Below are positions 1 through 6,653 of a DNA stretch of 7,442 nucleotides, in pieces; positions within the stretch are counted from its first letter, which is position 1, and each line of letters opens with the position of its first letter. The notes beneath the pieces were generated by a model. The model saw only the letters and a program-made list of their open reading frames with translations. It searched no databases and was not told the DNA's origin. Source of the stretch: Betaproteobacteria bacterium (GTDB lineage: Bacteria > Pseudomonadota > Gammaproteobacteria > Burkholderiales > SG8-41); NCBI GenBank assembly GCA_021414185.1, contig JAIOOZ010000383.1, positions 1 through 7,442 of the forward strand. The letters are read 5' to 3'. Position numbers and translations under genes: made by a program.

Positions 1-2
1 TT

Positions 3-926
3 CTCGGGTTCGCTGCCGATTTCGCTCCACGCAAACCAGTAAGTGAAAACTTCCACCGCTGCGATGTCTTCGGCTTTCAGTTGCGAGCGCAGCTGCAGCG
101 CCAGCCCGATCGGCCCCTGCGAATGGTATTCGGACAGGAACCATTTGATATTGGCCTGCGTGATGCGGTGAGTCCCGCCGCTTGGCGTGAATTGCGGCAG
201 GTCGAATTTGCCGGTGAGCTCGCGCAGACCGTGTCCGCCTTCGACCGGCTCGTCGGGGCCCGTCATGCCGCCCGCAGCGAGCAGCGCCGCGAAAACGCCG
301 TTGCGCGCGCCGTTGGCGGCGGCGCAGCCTTTCCACATCGAGAGATTGCCGCGCCGCGTGACTTCCAGCGGCAGGTTGGGTGTGATCGCCAGCGTGACCG
401 CCTGCGCGATCTTGTCGCGCGAAAGGCCGAGGATTTTCGCCGCACCCACCGCGCTTGCCACCGCCGTATAGAACGCGTGGTCCATGCCGCGCTCACGCAT
501 GACGACAGCTTCGAAGAGACTGCCGTAGATTTCATAAGCGAGCACGGCCGCTGCGACCACCGTCTTGCCGTCAGCGTGCGTTGCATCGGCCATCGCCAGC
601 ACCGCGGCGAGGATGTCGCTGGGGTGGCCGCCGCCGCCCGGATAGGTATCGTTGCCATCGAGGTAGCGCATCATCACGCCGTTGGCGAAAGTCGCGAGCT
701 CGGGCAGGGCGCGATGCACAGTGCCGATGATGGTTGCGCCTTTCGGATCGCTCACGCGCTGCGCAAGCTGGCGGGCAATCGTAGAGGGCTCGGCGTGATA
801 TGCGGCGAGTGCTACACCCAGCGTGTCGAGCACGCGCCGCTTGCAGTCGTGCAAAACCGCGGGCGGCACGTCCGAAAATTTGAAAGCGTGCGCGTAATCG
901 GCGATGCGGTTGACGTTGTCGTCCAT
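3..926 (-). CDS. MmgE/PrpD family protein, copy 1 (3' end cut by window edge)
   Basis: This is the N-terminal 308 residues of a protein whose family is usually about 450-480 aa, so roughly a third lies beyond the left edge. The start ATG at 926 is preceded by AAGGA (936-940) with a 9-nt gap. Family hallmarks are clear: the helical N-terminus with CKRRVLDTLGVALAAY (28-43), RYLDGNDTY (87-95), the HPSD motif (101-104), a segment LSMWKGCAAANGARNGVFAALL around residues 205-226, and later an EYHSQGPIGLAL segment. The family includes 2-methylcitrate dehydratase (PrpD), cis-aconitate decarboxylase and several poorly characterised dehydratases or epimerases acting on polycarboxylates. LDGNDTY..HPSD matches the PrpD-like subgroup better than copy 2 does. 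It is the last visible gene of the leftward operon, 19 nt after the Bug receptor. Family assignment is secure; substrate and reaction are unknown. Confidence 0.93.
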   Translation of the reverse strand, partial: MDDNVNRIADYAHAFKFSDVPPAVLHDCKRRVLDTLGVALAAYHAEPSTIARQLAQRVSDPKGATIIGTVHRALPELATFANGVMMRYLDGNDTYPGGGGHPSDILAAVLAMADATHADGKTVVAAAVLAYEIYGSLFEAVVMRERGMDHAFYTAVASAVGAAKILGLSRDKIAQAVTLAITPNLPLEVTRRGNLSMWKGCAAANGARNGVFAALLAAGGMTGPDEPVEGGHGLRELTGKFDLPQFTPSGGTHRITQANIKWFLSEYHSQGPIGLALQLRSQLKAEDIAAVEVFTYWFAWSEIGSEPE

Positions 927-935
927 TATTCCATG

Positions 936-940
936 TCCTT
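936..940 (-). promoter_or_regulatory. Ribosome binding site of MmgE/PrpD copy 1
   Basis: AAGGA on the minus strand lies 9 nt before the ATG at 926. It supports this start over the out-of-frame ATG at 949, which overlaps the upstream stop codon as ATGA but opens only a 7-codon frame ending in TAA. Confidence 0.6.
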
Positions 941-945
941 GATGG

Positions 946-1929
946 TCATTCGGCTTTAGCGCCGGTGGTCTTGATGAGCGCGGCCCATTTTTCGGTGTCG
1001 CGCTGGATCAACTGTGCGAACTGCTCCGGGGTGTTGGATGCGGGTTCGACGCCGGAATCGAGCAGGCGCTGATAGGTCGCGGGCGCTTTGACCATGTCCG
1101 CAATCGCCGCATTCAGTTTGGCGACGACGTCGGGGCGCGTGGCGGCCGGCGCAAGTATTCCATACCAGGTGCCGACTTCGAAGCCGGGCAGTCCCGATTC
1201 GCTTGCGGTCGGCAGCGCGGGGAACAGCGGATGGCGTTTGGCAGCGCATACCGCCAGCGTCTTCAGGCGGCCGGACCGCACGAAGGGCAGCGCGGGCGCA
1301 GTGGTGATGAACACCAACTGCGCTTCGCCGCGCACCAGCGCAATCAGCGCCGGAGAGCCGCCGTTGTACGGGATATGCGTCATCTCGACTCGCGCCTTGA
1401 TTTTGAACAGTTCGGCCGACATGTGATTGAAGCTGCCGCTGCCGGAAGACGAATAATTAAGCTGGCCCGGACGTGCCCGCGCGAGGGCGATCAGCTCTTT
1501 GACCGAGTTCGCTGGAATCGACGGGTGCACGAGCAGCAGGTTTGCGCTGTTGGCGACGAGGCTCACCGGCGCGAAATCTTTCGCCGCATCGAACGGCAAT
1601 TTCGCATACAGGCTCGGATTCACGGCTTGCGTGCTCATCGAACCGAGAAACAATGTATAGCCGTCGGGCGCTGCGCGCGCCGTGAGTTCGGCGGCGATAT
1701 TGCCACCGGCGCCGGGCCGGTTGTCGATGATGACCTGCTGGCCCCATTTGTCGTTGAGGCGTTCGCCGACGATGCGCGCGAGTATGTCGGTGCTGCCGCC
1801 CGGCGCGTTGGGCACCAGGATGCGCAGCGGTTTCGCAGGAAAGTCTTGCGCGCAGGCGGTCAGCGCGAACAGGGCGCCGGCCGCGCATTGAATTGCCGGC
1901 GCGGCCAGCGAAAAGAACTTGCGCGGCAT
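946..1929 (-). CDS. Bug/TctC-type tripartite tricarboxylate transporter substrate-binding protein
   Basis: This 327-aa periplasmic solute-binding protein has the usual Bug length. The N-terminus MPRKFFSL plus a hydrophobic stretch ending TACAQ (24-28) is a Sec signal peptide, followed by the typical mature start DFPAKPLRILVP. Family signatures appear in order: APGGSTDILAR (42-52, first ligand loop), NRPGAGG (70-76), PDGYTL (88-93), an FAPVSL segment (119-124), LNYSSSGSGSFNH (157-169) and HIPYNGG (185-191). Bug proteins bind carboxylates in a Venus-flytrap cleft and deliver them to TctA/TctB permeases, or act in sensing; no permease is encoded here. The ATG overlaps the upstream MmgE/PrpD stop as TAATG, and no Shine-Dalgarno is visible, so translation is probably coupled. 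The frame stays open upstream to 2100, but that part is antisense-like and lacks family similarity. LTAC (23-26) also resembles a lipobox. Confidence 0.96.
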   Translation of the reverse strand: MPRKFFSLAAPAIQCAAGALFALTACAQDFPAKPLRILVPNAPGGSTDILARIVGERLNDKWGQQVIIDNRPGAGGNIAAELTARAAPDGYTLFLGSMSTQAVNPSLYAKLPFDAAKDFAPVSLVANSANLLLVHPSIPANSVKELIALARARPGQLNYSSSGSGSFNHMSAELFKIKARVEMTHIPYNGGSPALIALVRGEAQLVFITTAPALPFVRSGRLKTLAVCAAKRHPLFPALPTASESGLPGFEVGTWYGILAPAATRPDVVAKLNAAIADMVKAPATYQRLLDSGVEPASNTPEQFAQLIQRDTEKWAALIKTTGAKAE

Positions 1930-3317
1930 TACATGATGCCGGCGAAAAACGCCGACATGTCGCTGACCGCTTCGATGTTTTGTACGCGCTCTATCAGCAG
2001 CCGGCTGCGTTCCTTTGAAAGCGGCTTTACGCCGGCGGCAAAGCACGCGTCGAGTTTTTCCTGCAGCGCGGCGGCCGCGGGCGGGTCCTGCGGGCTCCAT
2101 GGAAATTTTTCGGTGGTGCGCGAGAGCGTGCCATGTTTTGCCGTGGTCATGCTGACGCTGGCCGGCGCGCGCGAGCTCTTGAGGGTGTCGTCGACGGTGA
2201 TGCGGATGCGCGCGGTGATGGCTTTGATGGCCGGGTCGTGTATCGCGGCATCTTCCAGATCGGCCACGCTCATCCGCCGCCGCAGCAAGGCGCAGGCGAG
2301 TGCGTACTGCACGCTGAACTGCGCCGACACCTGCGGGTTGTCGCCCGGGTTAAAAGGCGCGCCGACGAGGCGATGCATGAAGGTGGAATGCGTGACTTCG
2401 ATCGCGCTGACGTCGTCTGGCTTCAGATCGTATTCGCGGATCAGGCCGAATGCCGCTTCAAGTGAGGCGTGGCTGCACGCGCAGCACGGATATTTCTTGA
2501 TCGCGGTGTTCTCGTGCTCGAAACGCTGGCCGAGGCCGTCGAGTATTTTGAGCGGATTGCCTTCCTGGTACAGCGCAAAGAGGCCGAACTTGCCTTCGAT
2601 GGCTTCGCGCGGGGCGGTGATGCCGCGTTGTGCGAGCAGTGCCGAGAACACACCGGAGCGCGCGGCGAGCGCGCCCTGGAACCGCTTGGTGAGCGCCTGT
2701 TCGATGTTCGACTGCTGGGTGCCCGCCGCCTGGCTTAGTGCAATGCCGAGCGCATGGCGCGTCGCTGTCGCGTCGAGTTTAAGCAGCTTGGCAGCTGCGG
2801 CTGCAGCGCCGAAGCCACCATAGATGGAAGTCGTGAACCAGCCTTTGTGCGTGCCGGTGATCGAATCGCCGAAGCGCGAGCAGAGATCGCTGGCAATCAC
2901 GAAAGCCGCGAGGAAATCCTTGCCGCTTGAATGTTCGCGTTCTGCGATGGAAAGAGCCGCGGGCAGCGCCACGATTTCGGCGTGCACGGTGTTGACGCCG
3001 TCGTAGTCGAGCGCGCCGCCCGAAATGCTGTTGAGAAATGTCGCTTGCGCCGGCGGAAGTTTGCCGCCGAAGCCCCACAGCGAGCTGTCGCCGCGGCCGC
3101 CTTCTTCGGTCAGAAGTCCGTGCGCTTCGGGCGCGCCCGGCGCGCTGGTGCCGGCCCAGCCGACTGCCAGCGTGTCGAGCATCAGCCGCTTCGCCGCCGT
3201 GATCGACGATGCGGGCAGAGCCGAATAACCGCAGCCGACGACGTGCTCGGCGATGCTTTGCGAAATGGATTGCGCGGGTTTGGCCGCGGTCTGCAGGCGC
3301 GTTGCGCTGGTAGCCAT
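1929..3317 (-). CDS. MmgE/PrpD family protein, copy 2
   Basis: This 462-aa protein is full length for the MmgE/PrpD family. The start ATG at 3317 has GAGGAG 7 nt upstream; the open frame extends to 3500, but that extension runs into tcuA and has no family similarity. Visible family features: KRLMLDTLAVGWAG (43-56), GALDYDGVNTVHAE (101-114), TKRFQGALAARSGVFSALLA (210-229), GITAPREAIEGKFG (232-245), the conserved KKYPCCACSH segment (274-283), and an AQFSVQYALA segment in the C-terminal half. It lacks the HPSD of copy 1, having HAE at 112-114, so the two are divergent paralogues rather than a recent duplication. The placement directly after tcuA suggests it acts on the dehydrogenase product, for example an aconitate-like acid (hydration, isomerisation or decarboxylation). 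That role is inference; no substrate can be assigned from sequence. Confidence 0.95.
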   Translation of the reverse strand: MATSATRLQTAAKPAQSISQSIAEHVVGCGYSALPASSITAAKRLMLDTLAVGWAGTSAPGAPEAHGLLTEEGGRGDSSLWGFGGKLPPAQATFLNSISGGALDYDGVNTVHAEIVALPAALSIAEREHSSGKDFLAAFVIASDLCSRFGDSITGTHKGWFTTSIYGGFGAAAAAAKLLKLDATATRHALGIALSQAAGTQQSNIEQALTKRFQGALAARSGVFSALLAQRGITAPREAIEGKFGLFALYQEGNPLKILDGLGQRFEHENTAIKKYPCCACSHASLEAAFGLIREYDLKPDDVSAIEVTHSTFMHRLVGAPFNPGDNPQVSAQFSVQYALACALLRRRMSVADLEDAAIHDPAIKAITARIRITVDDTLKSSRAPASVSMTTAKHGTLSRTTEKFPWSPQDPPAAAALQEKLDACFAAGVKPLSKERSRLLIERVQNIEAVSDMSAFFAGIM

Positions 3318-3324
3318 GTGTGAA

Positions 3325-3330
3325 CTCCTC
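3325..3330 (-). promoter_or_regulatory. Ribosome binding site of MmgE/PrpD copy 2
   Basis: GAGGAG on the minus strand lies 7 nt before the ATG at 3317. It is one of the strongest Shine-Dalgarno sequences in the operon and decides this start over in-frame upstream codons that overlap tcuA. Confidence 0.75.
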
Positions 3331-3353
3331 AGTACGTATCTTGTTGTAGCGGC

Positions 3354-3367
3354 CGGCGCGTTCGCCG
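3354..3367 (-). other. Small GC-rich hairpin in the tcuA-MmgE/PrpD gap
   Basis: In the only sizeable intergenic gap of the operon (70 nt, 3318-3387) the minus strand reads CGGCG-AACG-CGCCG, a perfect 5-bp stem with a 4-nt loop. No T-run follows, so it is not a classical intrinsic terminator and read-through is expected. It could mark RNA processing or be chance in GC-rich DNA. Confidence 0.3.
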
Positions 3368-3387
3368 TCCGTCCTGCGGGATCAAGC

Positions 3388-4863
3388 TTACCGCGCGGCC
3401 GCGGCGCCGGCGATCTTGCCGAATACGGCGCCCGACATGAGTCCGCTGCCGCCGGGGTAATTGGTATAAAAGAGACCGCCGACCATTTCACCCGCCGCAT
3501 ACAGTCCGGGAATCGGCCGGTCGTCGACGTCCATCACCTGCGCGTCGGTGTTGACCTTGACGCCGCCGAACGTGAACGTGATGCCGGCGGTGATGACGAA
3601 AGCTTCGAACGGCGCCTGGTCGATGGTAGTCGCCCAGTTCGATTTGTTGACGGCGAGACCGTTGGTGCAGCGGCCGTCCTTCGCGTTCGGATCGAACGGG
3701 ACTTCGGCTTTTACCGCGGCGTTGTACTCCTTGATGGTGCGCAGGAACTGCGCGCGGTCTATGCCTTCGAGTTTCTCCGCGAGGGCTTCAAGCGTATCGG
3801 CGCGCACCCTGGTGGCCTGTTTCATGCGGTATTCGTCGCGCAAGAGATGCAGCGTCTTGCCGTCGAATACCTGCCACGCCATCTGCTGCGACTGCTTCAT
3901 CACCGCGAGCCCGCATTTAACATAGGTGTACATGCGGAAATCCGCGCCTTCGTCAAAAAAGCGCTTGCCGTCCGAATTGACCATGATGCCGAACAGATAG
4001 CTGTTTTTCTGGAAGGCGTCGCCCAGCGTGATGTCGCCATAGTTGGGCGTGTTGATGTCGGTCGGCAGGATGTGGCAGCCCGACCAGTTGCCGTATGGCA
4101 TGGCGCTGGCGTCGAGCGCCATGCGTATGCCGTCGCCGGTGTTGAAGCGCGAACCGCGCACTTTCGCGAGATCCCAGCCGGGGCCGAGGTAGCGCGCGCG
4201 CATTTCGGAATTCGCTTCGAAGCCGCCGCTGGCGAGCACCACGCTTTTGCTGCGTATCGTGACCGCCTTGCCGTCGATGCGCGCGTTGACGCCATGCACG
4301 CCTTTTTCGTCATGGATCAGCGACATTGCGCGCGCATTGAAATTGATGGAGACGCCGCGGTCGCGCGCGAGTTTGTAGAGCGCTTCGATGAGGCCGGGCC
4401 CGCCGCCCCACACTTCGAGCACCACGCCGCCGGAGAACTTGAACTTGCCGTTGACCTTGTAGGCCTGCTTGCCGTACTTCGGCATGTAGCGAATGCCCAT
4501 GGAGCGCAGCCACTTGACGGTGTCCTGGCTGCGTTTGACCAGCAGTTCGGCAAGATCGGGGTCGGCGCGGTAATCGGTGACGCGCGCGATGTCGTCGAAA
4601 AACTGCTCTTCGGTGTAGCTGCCGAAATCGGTGCAGGCTTTTTCGTCTTCGGTGAGGTCGGGCACGATATTCAGGATATCGTCGCGGCCGTTGAAGGCGA
4701 AACGCATCGAGCCTTCGGTGAAGCGGCTGTTGCCGCCGCGCTCGTCTTCCGGTGCGCGTTCGAGCACCATCACCGAAGCGCCTGCCGCGCGTGCCGACAG
4801 CGCTGCGCATAAAGCGGCGTTGCCGGCGCCGACCACCACCACATCGCAAGCAAGTTCGGACAT
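3388..4863 (-). CDS. tcuA: FAD-dependent tricarballylate dehydrogenase TcuA-like flavoprotein
   Basis: This 491-aa protein belongs to the FAD-binding fumarate reductase/succinate dehydrogenase flavoprotein-like family. The N-terminus has a textbook dinucleotide-binding fold: VVVVGAGNAAL (8-18, GxGxxA) followed by an acidic strand end at E35. Next come GGNSRFTEGSMRF (43-55), the middle-region motifs NSDGKRFFDEG and GCHILPTD, then TFTFGGVKV (429-437) and the C-terminal FAD segment GLYAAGEMVGG (453-463) with NYPGGSGL (468-475). From memory, the TFTFGG and NYPGGSGL pair is typical of TcuA-type proteins and differs from the His/Arg-bearing equivalents of classical fumarate reductases. TcuA oxidises tricarballylate to cis-aconitate and in Salmonella needs the iron-sulfur protein TcuB to reoxidise FAD; no tcuB is in this window. 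The start at 4863 lies 10 nt after the rhodanese stop, with a weak GGGGG upstream. The family call is firm; tricarballylate itself as substrate is uncertain. Confidence 0.9.
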   Translation of the reverse strand: MSELACDVVVVGAGNAALCAALSARAAGASVMVLERAPEDERGGNSRFTEGSMRFAFNGRDDILNIVPDLTEDEKACTDFGSYTEEQFFDDIARVTDYRADPDLAELLVKRSQDTVKWLRSMGIRYMPKYGKQAYKVNGKFKFSGGVVLEVWGGGPGLIEALYKLARDRGVSINFNARAMSLIHDEKGVHGVNARIDGKAVTIRSKSVVLASGGFEANSEMRARYLGPGWDLAKVRGSRFNTGDGIRMALDASAMPYGNWSGCHILPTDINTPNYGDITLGDAFQKNSYLFGIMVNSDGKRFFDEGADFRMYTYVKCGLAVMKQSQQMAWQVFDGKTLHLLRDEYRMKQATRVRADTLEALAEKLEGIDRAQFLRTIKEYNAAVKAEVPFDPNAKDGRCTNGLAVNKSNWATTIDQAPFEAFVITAGITFTFGGVKVNTDAQVMDVDDRPIPGLYAAGEMVGGLFYTNYPGGSGLMSGAVFGKIAGAAAAR

Positions 4864-4873
4864 GGCGCCCCCG

Positions 4874-6502
4874 TTACGCCGGGAAATGCCGGAACTCGAC
4901 GTCGTCGTCGCGCCCGATCTGCGTGATCAGGTCGACTTCCCACGTCAGATAGTCTTTCATCGCCTGTTCGCGGTTTTCGGTGCGATCATGCGCGCGCACC
5001 CACACGTCATCTATGGTGTCGGTGAGATTGGTCAGCCCCTGCTCGAGCGGCAGGCCTTCGCGTTTCCATGCTGCGGTGCCGCCGCTCAAGACCTTGACCG
5101 GGGCGCCGGTGAGTTGCGCGACCTCAGGTGCCGCGAGCTGGGCGACGATGCCGTCGGCCGAAGTCAGCACTATGGTCTGCGGATTGGGGATTTTTTTGAG
5201 ATTGGCTGCGAGGTTGGCACGGATCGCATACCACGCACCGGGAATATGGCCTTCGCCGTAACGCGGCTTGCTGTCGAGGTCGATGACCGTCGCCGCACCG
5301 CGATCGAGTTCGCGCTTGAGCGCGGCAGGGGCCAGCAGGTCGTTTTTCAGCTTCGACAGGCCGAGCACTTCGGGCTGAGCCGGGCCTTTAAGCAGCGGGC
5401 CTGAGCTCAGCGCATCTTTGACCACATAGACTTCTTTCCATCCCATCTGGATCAGCCACGACGCGGTCATGGTGGCGCGCACGCCGTGGTCGTCGACCAG
5501 CACGATGCGCGAGTTGCGCACGCCGGCGTAGCTGTCGGTGGTCTGCACGAGCTGCCCGCCGGGCGCGGAAACGGTCGAGTGCAAATGCCCTTCGGCGTAT
5601 TCCTCGGGGCTGCGCACGTCGAATACATACAGCGTGCGCTTGTCCATCTCGCGCGCGAACTGGGTGACCTTGGCGACGTTGATGTACTGCACGCCGAAAC
5701 GCCTGGCGACGCGCGCGGCCGATTCGCGTGCCTTGCGCAGACCGGTGGCGGTCGGCGCGGGGGCGATCAGGCCCTGGTCTTTTGCCACCTGGAAGCCGGC
5801 GAGGTGCCAGCCCATGGTACCGTTTTTCAGCGCCACGACGCGATTCGGGATGCCCGCATTGATGAGCGACTGCGCGCCTATGATGCTGCGTGTGCGGCCC
5901 GCGCAATTCACCACCACCAGCGTATCGGGCGAGCCGATGAGATCGTGCGCGCGGTAAGCGAGCTCTGCGCCCGGGCAATCGATGCCGCCGGGGATGCTGA
6001 CTTTCTTGTATTCGTGGAGCGGGCGGCTGTCGAGGATGACGATTTTTTCGCCGCGCTCGACTTTGCCCTTGATGTCGGCCGCGTCCATGCGCGGTGTTGC
6101 GTAATGATGTTCGACGTATTCGCCGAACGCCTTGCTCGGCACGTTGACGCCGCTGTAGATCTCATAGCCCGCGGCCGCCCAGGCTTCGATGCCGCCCGTC
6201 AGTATCGCGACGTCGGTGTAGCCGTTGCGCAGCAGCACGTCGGCGGCGCGTTGCGCGAGGCCGTCGTCGCCGTCCAATACGACTACACGCGCGTTGCGGC
6301 GCGGCACCAGCAGCGGCGCGCGCAGTTCGAGCTGCGACAGCGGTGCGGTACAGGCGAGCAGCATGTGGCGCTTGGCGAACATGCCTTCTTCGCGCACGTC
6401 GAGCACGGCGATTTCGCCGCCGTCGTGCAGCATGCGTTTGAGATTTTGCGCGGTGACGCCGCGCGCGCCGCGCGCACGGGCGGCTTTTTTCGACGAATCC
6501 AA
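4874..6502 (-). CDS. Four-domain rhodanese-related sulfurtransferase
   Basis: The protein has 542 aa from a TTG start at 6502, chosen because GGAGGAG lies 6 nt upstream and the family N-terminus (GVTAQNLKRMLHDGG) follows soon after. ATGs at 6532 and 6613 are in frame but have poor ribosome sites, and 6613 falls at the predicted transcription start. Four rhodanese domains are visible at about residues 15-118, 138-240, 272-365 and 388-489; three carry a GH or PGG-type strand motif, and domains 1 and 4 end in LxGGxxAW. Only domain 2 has a catalytic cysteine (C200, loop CAGRTRS). The aligned positions are D77 in domain 1, D337 in domain 3 and S448 in domain 4, so those domains are probably structural. 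The tail (about 490-542), with EQAMKDYLTWEVDLITQI, is typical of this multidomain family. It is first in the operon and presumably cytoplasmic, as no signal peptide is seen. It likely transfers sulfane sulfur, acceptor unknown; its role beside tcuA is unexplained. Confidence 0.93.
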   Translation of the reverse strand: MDSSKKAARARGARGVTAQNLKRMLHDGGEIAVLDVREEGMFAKRHMLLACTAPLSQLELRAPLLVPRRNARVVVLDGDDGLAQRAADVLLRNGYTDVAILTGGIEAWAAAGYEIYSGVNVPSKAFGEYVEHHYATPRMDAADIKGKVERGEKIVILDSRPLHEYKKVSIPGGIDCPGAELAYRAHDLIGSPDTLVVVNCAGRTRSIIGAQSLINAGIPNRVVALKNGTMGWHLAGFQVAKDQGLIAPAPTATGLRKARESAARVARRFGVQYINVAKVTQFAREMDKRTLYVFDVRSPEEYAEGHLHSTVSAPGGQLVQTTDSYAGVRNSRIVLVDDHGVRATMTASWLIQMGWKEVYVVKDALSSGPLLKGPAQPEVLGLSKLKNDLLAPAALKRELDRGAATVIDLDSKPRYGEGHIPGAWYAIRANLAANLKKIPNPQTIVLTSADGIVAQLAAPEVAQLTGAPVKVLSGGTAAWKREGLPLEQGLTNLTDTIDDVWVRAHDRTENREQAMKDYLTWEVDLITQIGRDDDVEFRHFPA

Positions 6503-6508
6503 ACTAAA

Positions 6509-6515
6509 CTCCTCC
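6509..6515 (-). promoter_or_regulatory. Strong Shine-Dalgarno supporting the TTG start of the rhodanese gene
   Basis: GGAGGAG on the minus strand is separated by 6 nt (TTTAGT) from TTG at 6502-6500. It is the best ribosome site near the gene start and outweighs the ATG at 6532, which has no purine-rich sequence in front of it. Confidence 0.65.
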
Positions 6516-6542
6516 AAGGCGGGCCGGGTCATGCTGCCGCGG

Positions 6543-6556
6543 CCGCAATATTGCGG
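6543..6556. repeat. 14-bp perfect palindrome in the rhodanese leader
   Basis: CCGCAATATTGCGG is its own reverse complement. On the minus strand it falls between the predicted transcription start (about 6615) and the TTG start at 6502, and just in front of the alternative ATG at 6532. It could be a protein-binding dyad or a leader RNA hairpin (CCGCA-ATAT-TGCGG). It does not share the TTCCA/TGGAA half-sites of the operators further upstream. Confidence 0.5.
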
Positions 6557-6591
6557 AATTGCGAAGAACTGGGGTAGGCTAGTAACAAGGC

Positions 6592-6617
6592 GTTCCAATA
6601 TGTGGAACTCCATTCCA
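6592..6617. promoter_or_regulatory. Composite operator: three half-sites at exact 10-bp spacing
   Basis: GTTCCA-ATATG-TGGAAC (6592-6608) is a perfect 6+5+6 inverted repeat. A third half-site TTCCA (6613-6617) forms a second perfect dyad with the shared TGGAA (TGGAA-CTCCA-TTCCA, 6603-6617). The half-sites start at 6593, 6603 and 6613, on one face of the helix. The element covers the predicted transcription start and early leader of the leftward operon, a position suited to repression. The 15-17-bp dyad with a short spacer is compatible with IclR-type or similar dimeric regulators; the regulator's identity is inference. Confidence 0.6.
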
Positions 6618-6621
6618 ATTT

Positions 6622-6650
6622 ACCTTAATCGCTGGCCCGGTTTCTGTCAA
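6622..6650 (-). promoter_or_regulatory. Sigma-70-type promoter for the leftward rhodanese-tcuA operon
   Basis: The minus strand has a perfect -35 TTGACA (6650-6645), a 17-bp spacer and -10 TAAGGT (6627-6622), which matches the consensus at positions 1, 2 and 6. The transcription start would fall near 6615. That leaves a leader of about 110 nt to the TTG start, or about 83 nt to the ATG at 6532. The inverted repeats on both sides support a regulated promoter. Confidence 0.6.
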
Positions 6651-6653
6651 CGG

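Noticed and set aside
81..959. 292-codon plus-strand open frame at the left end
   Set aside because: It lies opposite MmgE/PrpD copy 1, whose protein has unmistakable family motifs.
1930..2100. 57-residue N-terminal extension of the Bug receptor
   Set aside because: It lies inside the upstream gene, is Arg-rich and would bury the signal peptide. The ATG at 1929 gives a normal Bug N-terminus.
1231..2823. 530-codon plus-strand open frame opposite the Bug and MmgE/PrpD genes
   Set aside because: It is antisense to two well-supported genes. The translation is Arg/Ala/Gly-rich with no recognisable motif, as expected for a GC-rich shadow frame.
3354..3367. Intrinsic terminator after tcuA
   Set aside because: The hairpin has only a 5-bp stem and no following T-run on the minus strand, so termination is not supported.
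3318..3500. 61-residue N-terminal extension of MmgE/PrpD copy 2
   Set aside because: It overlaps the end of tcuA and lacks family similarity, and ATG 3317 has a strong GAGGAG ribosome site.
3253..4812. 519-codon plus-strand open frame opposite tcuA
   Set aside because: The minus-strand frame carries a complete FAD-binding protein. The plus-strand product has no domain signature and no ribosome site.
5486..6577. 363-codon plus-strand open frame opposite the rhodanese gene
   Set aside because: Shadow frame in GC-rich DNA; the His/Arg/Asp-rich composition matches no family and the opposite strand is clearly coding.
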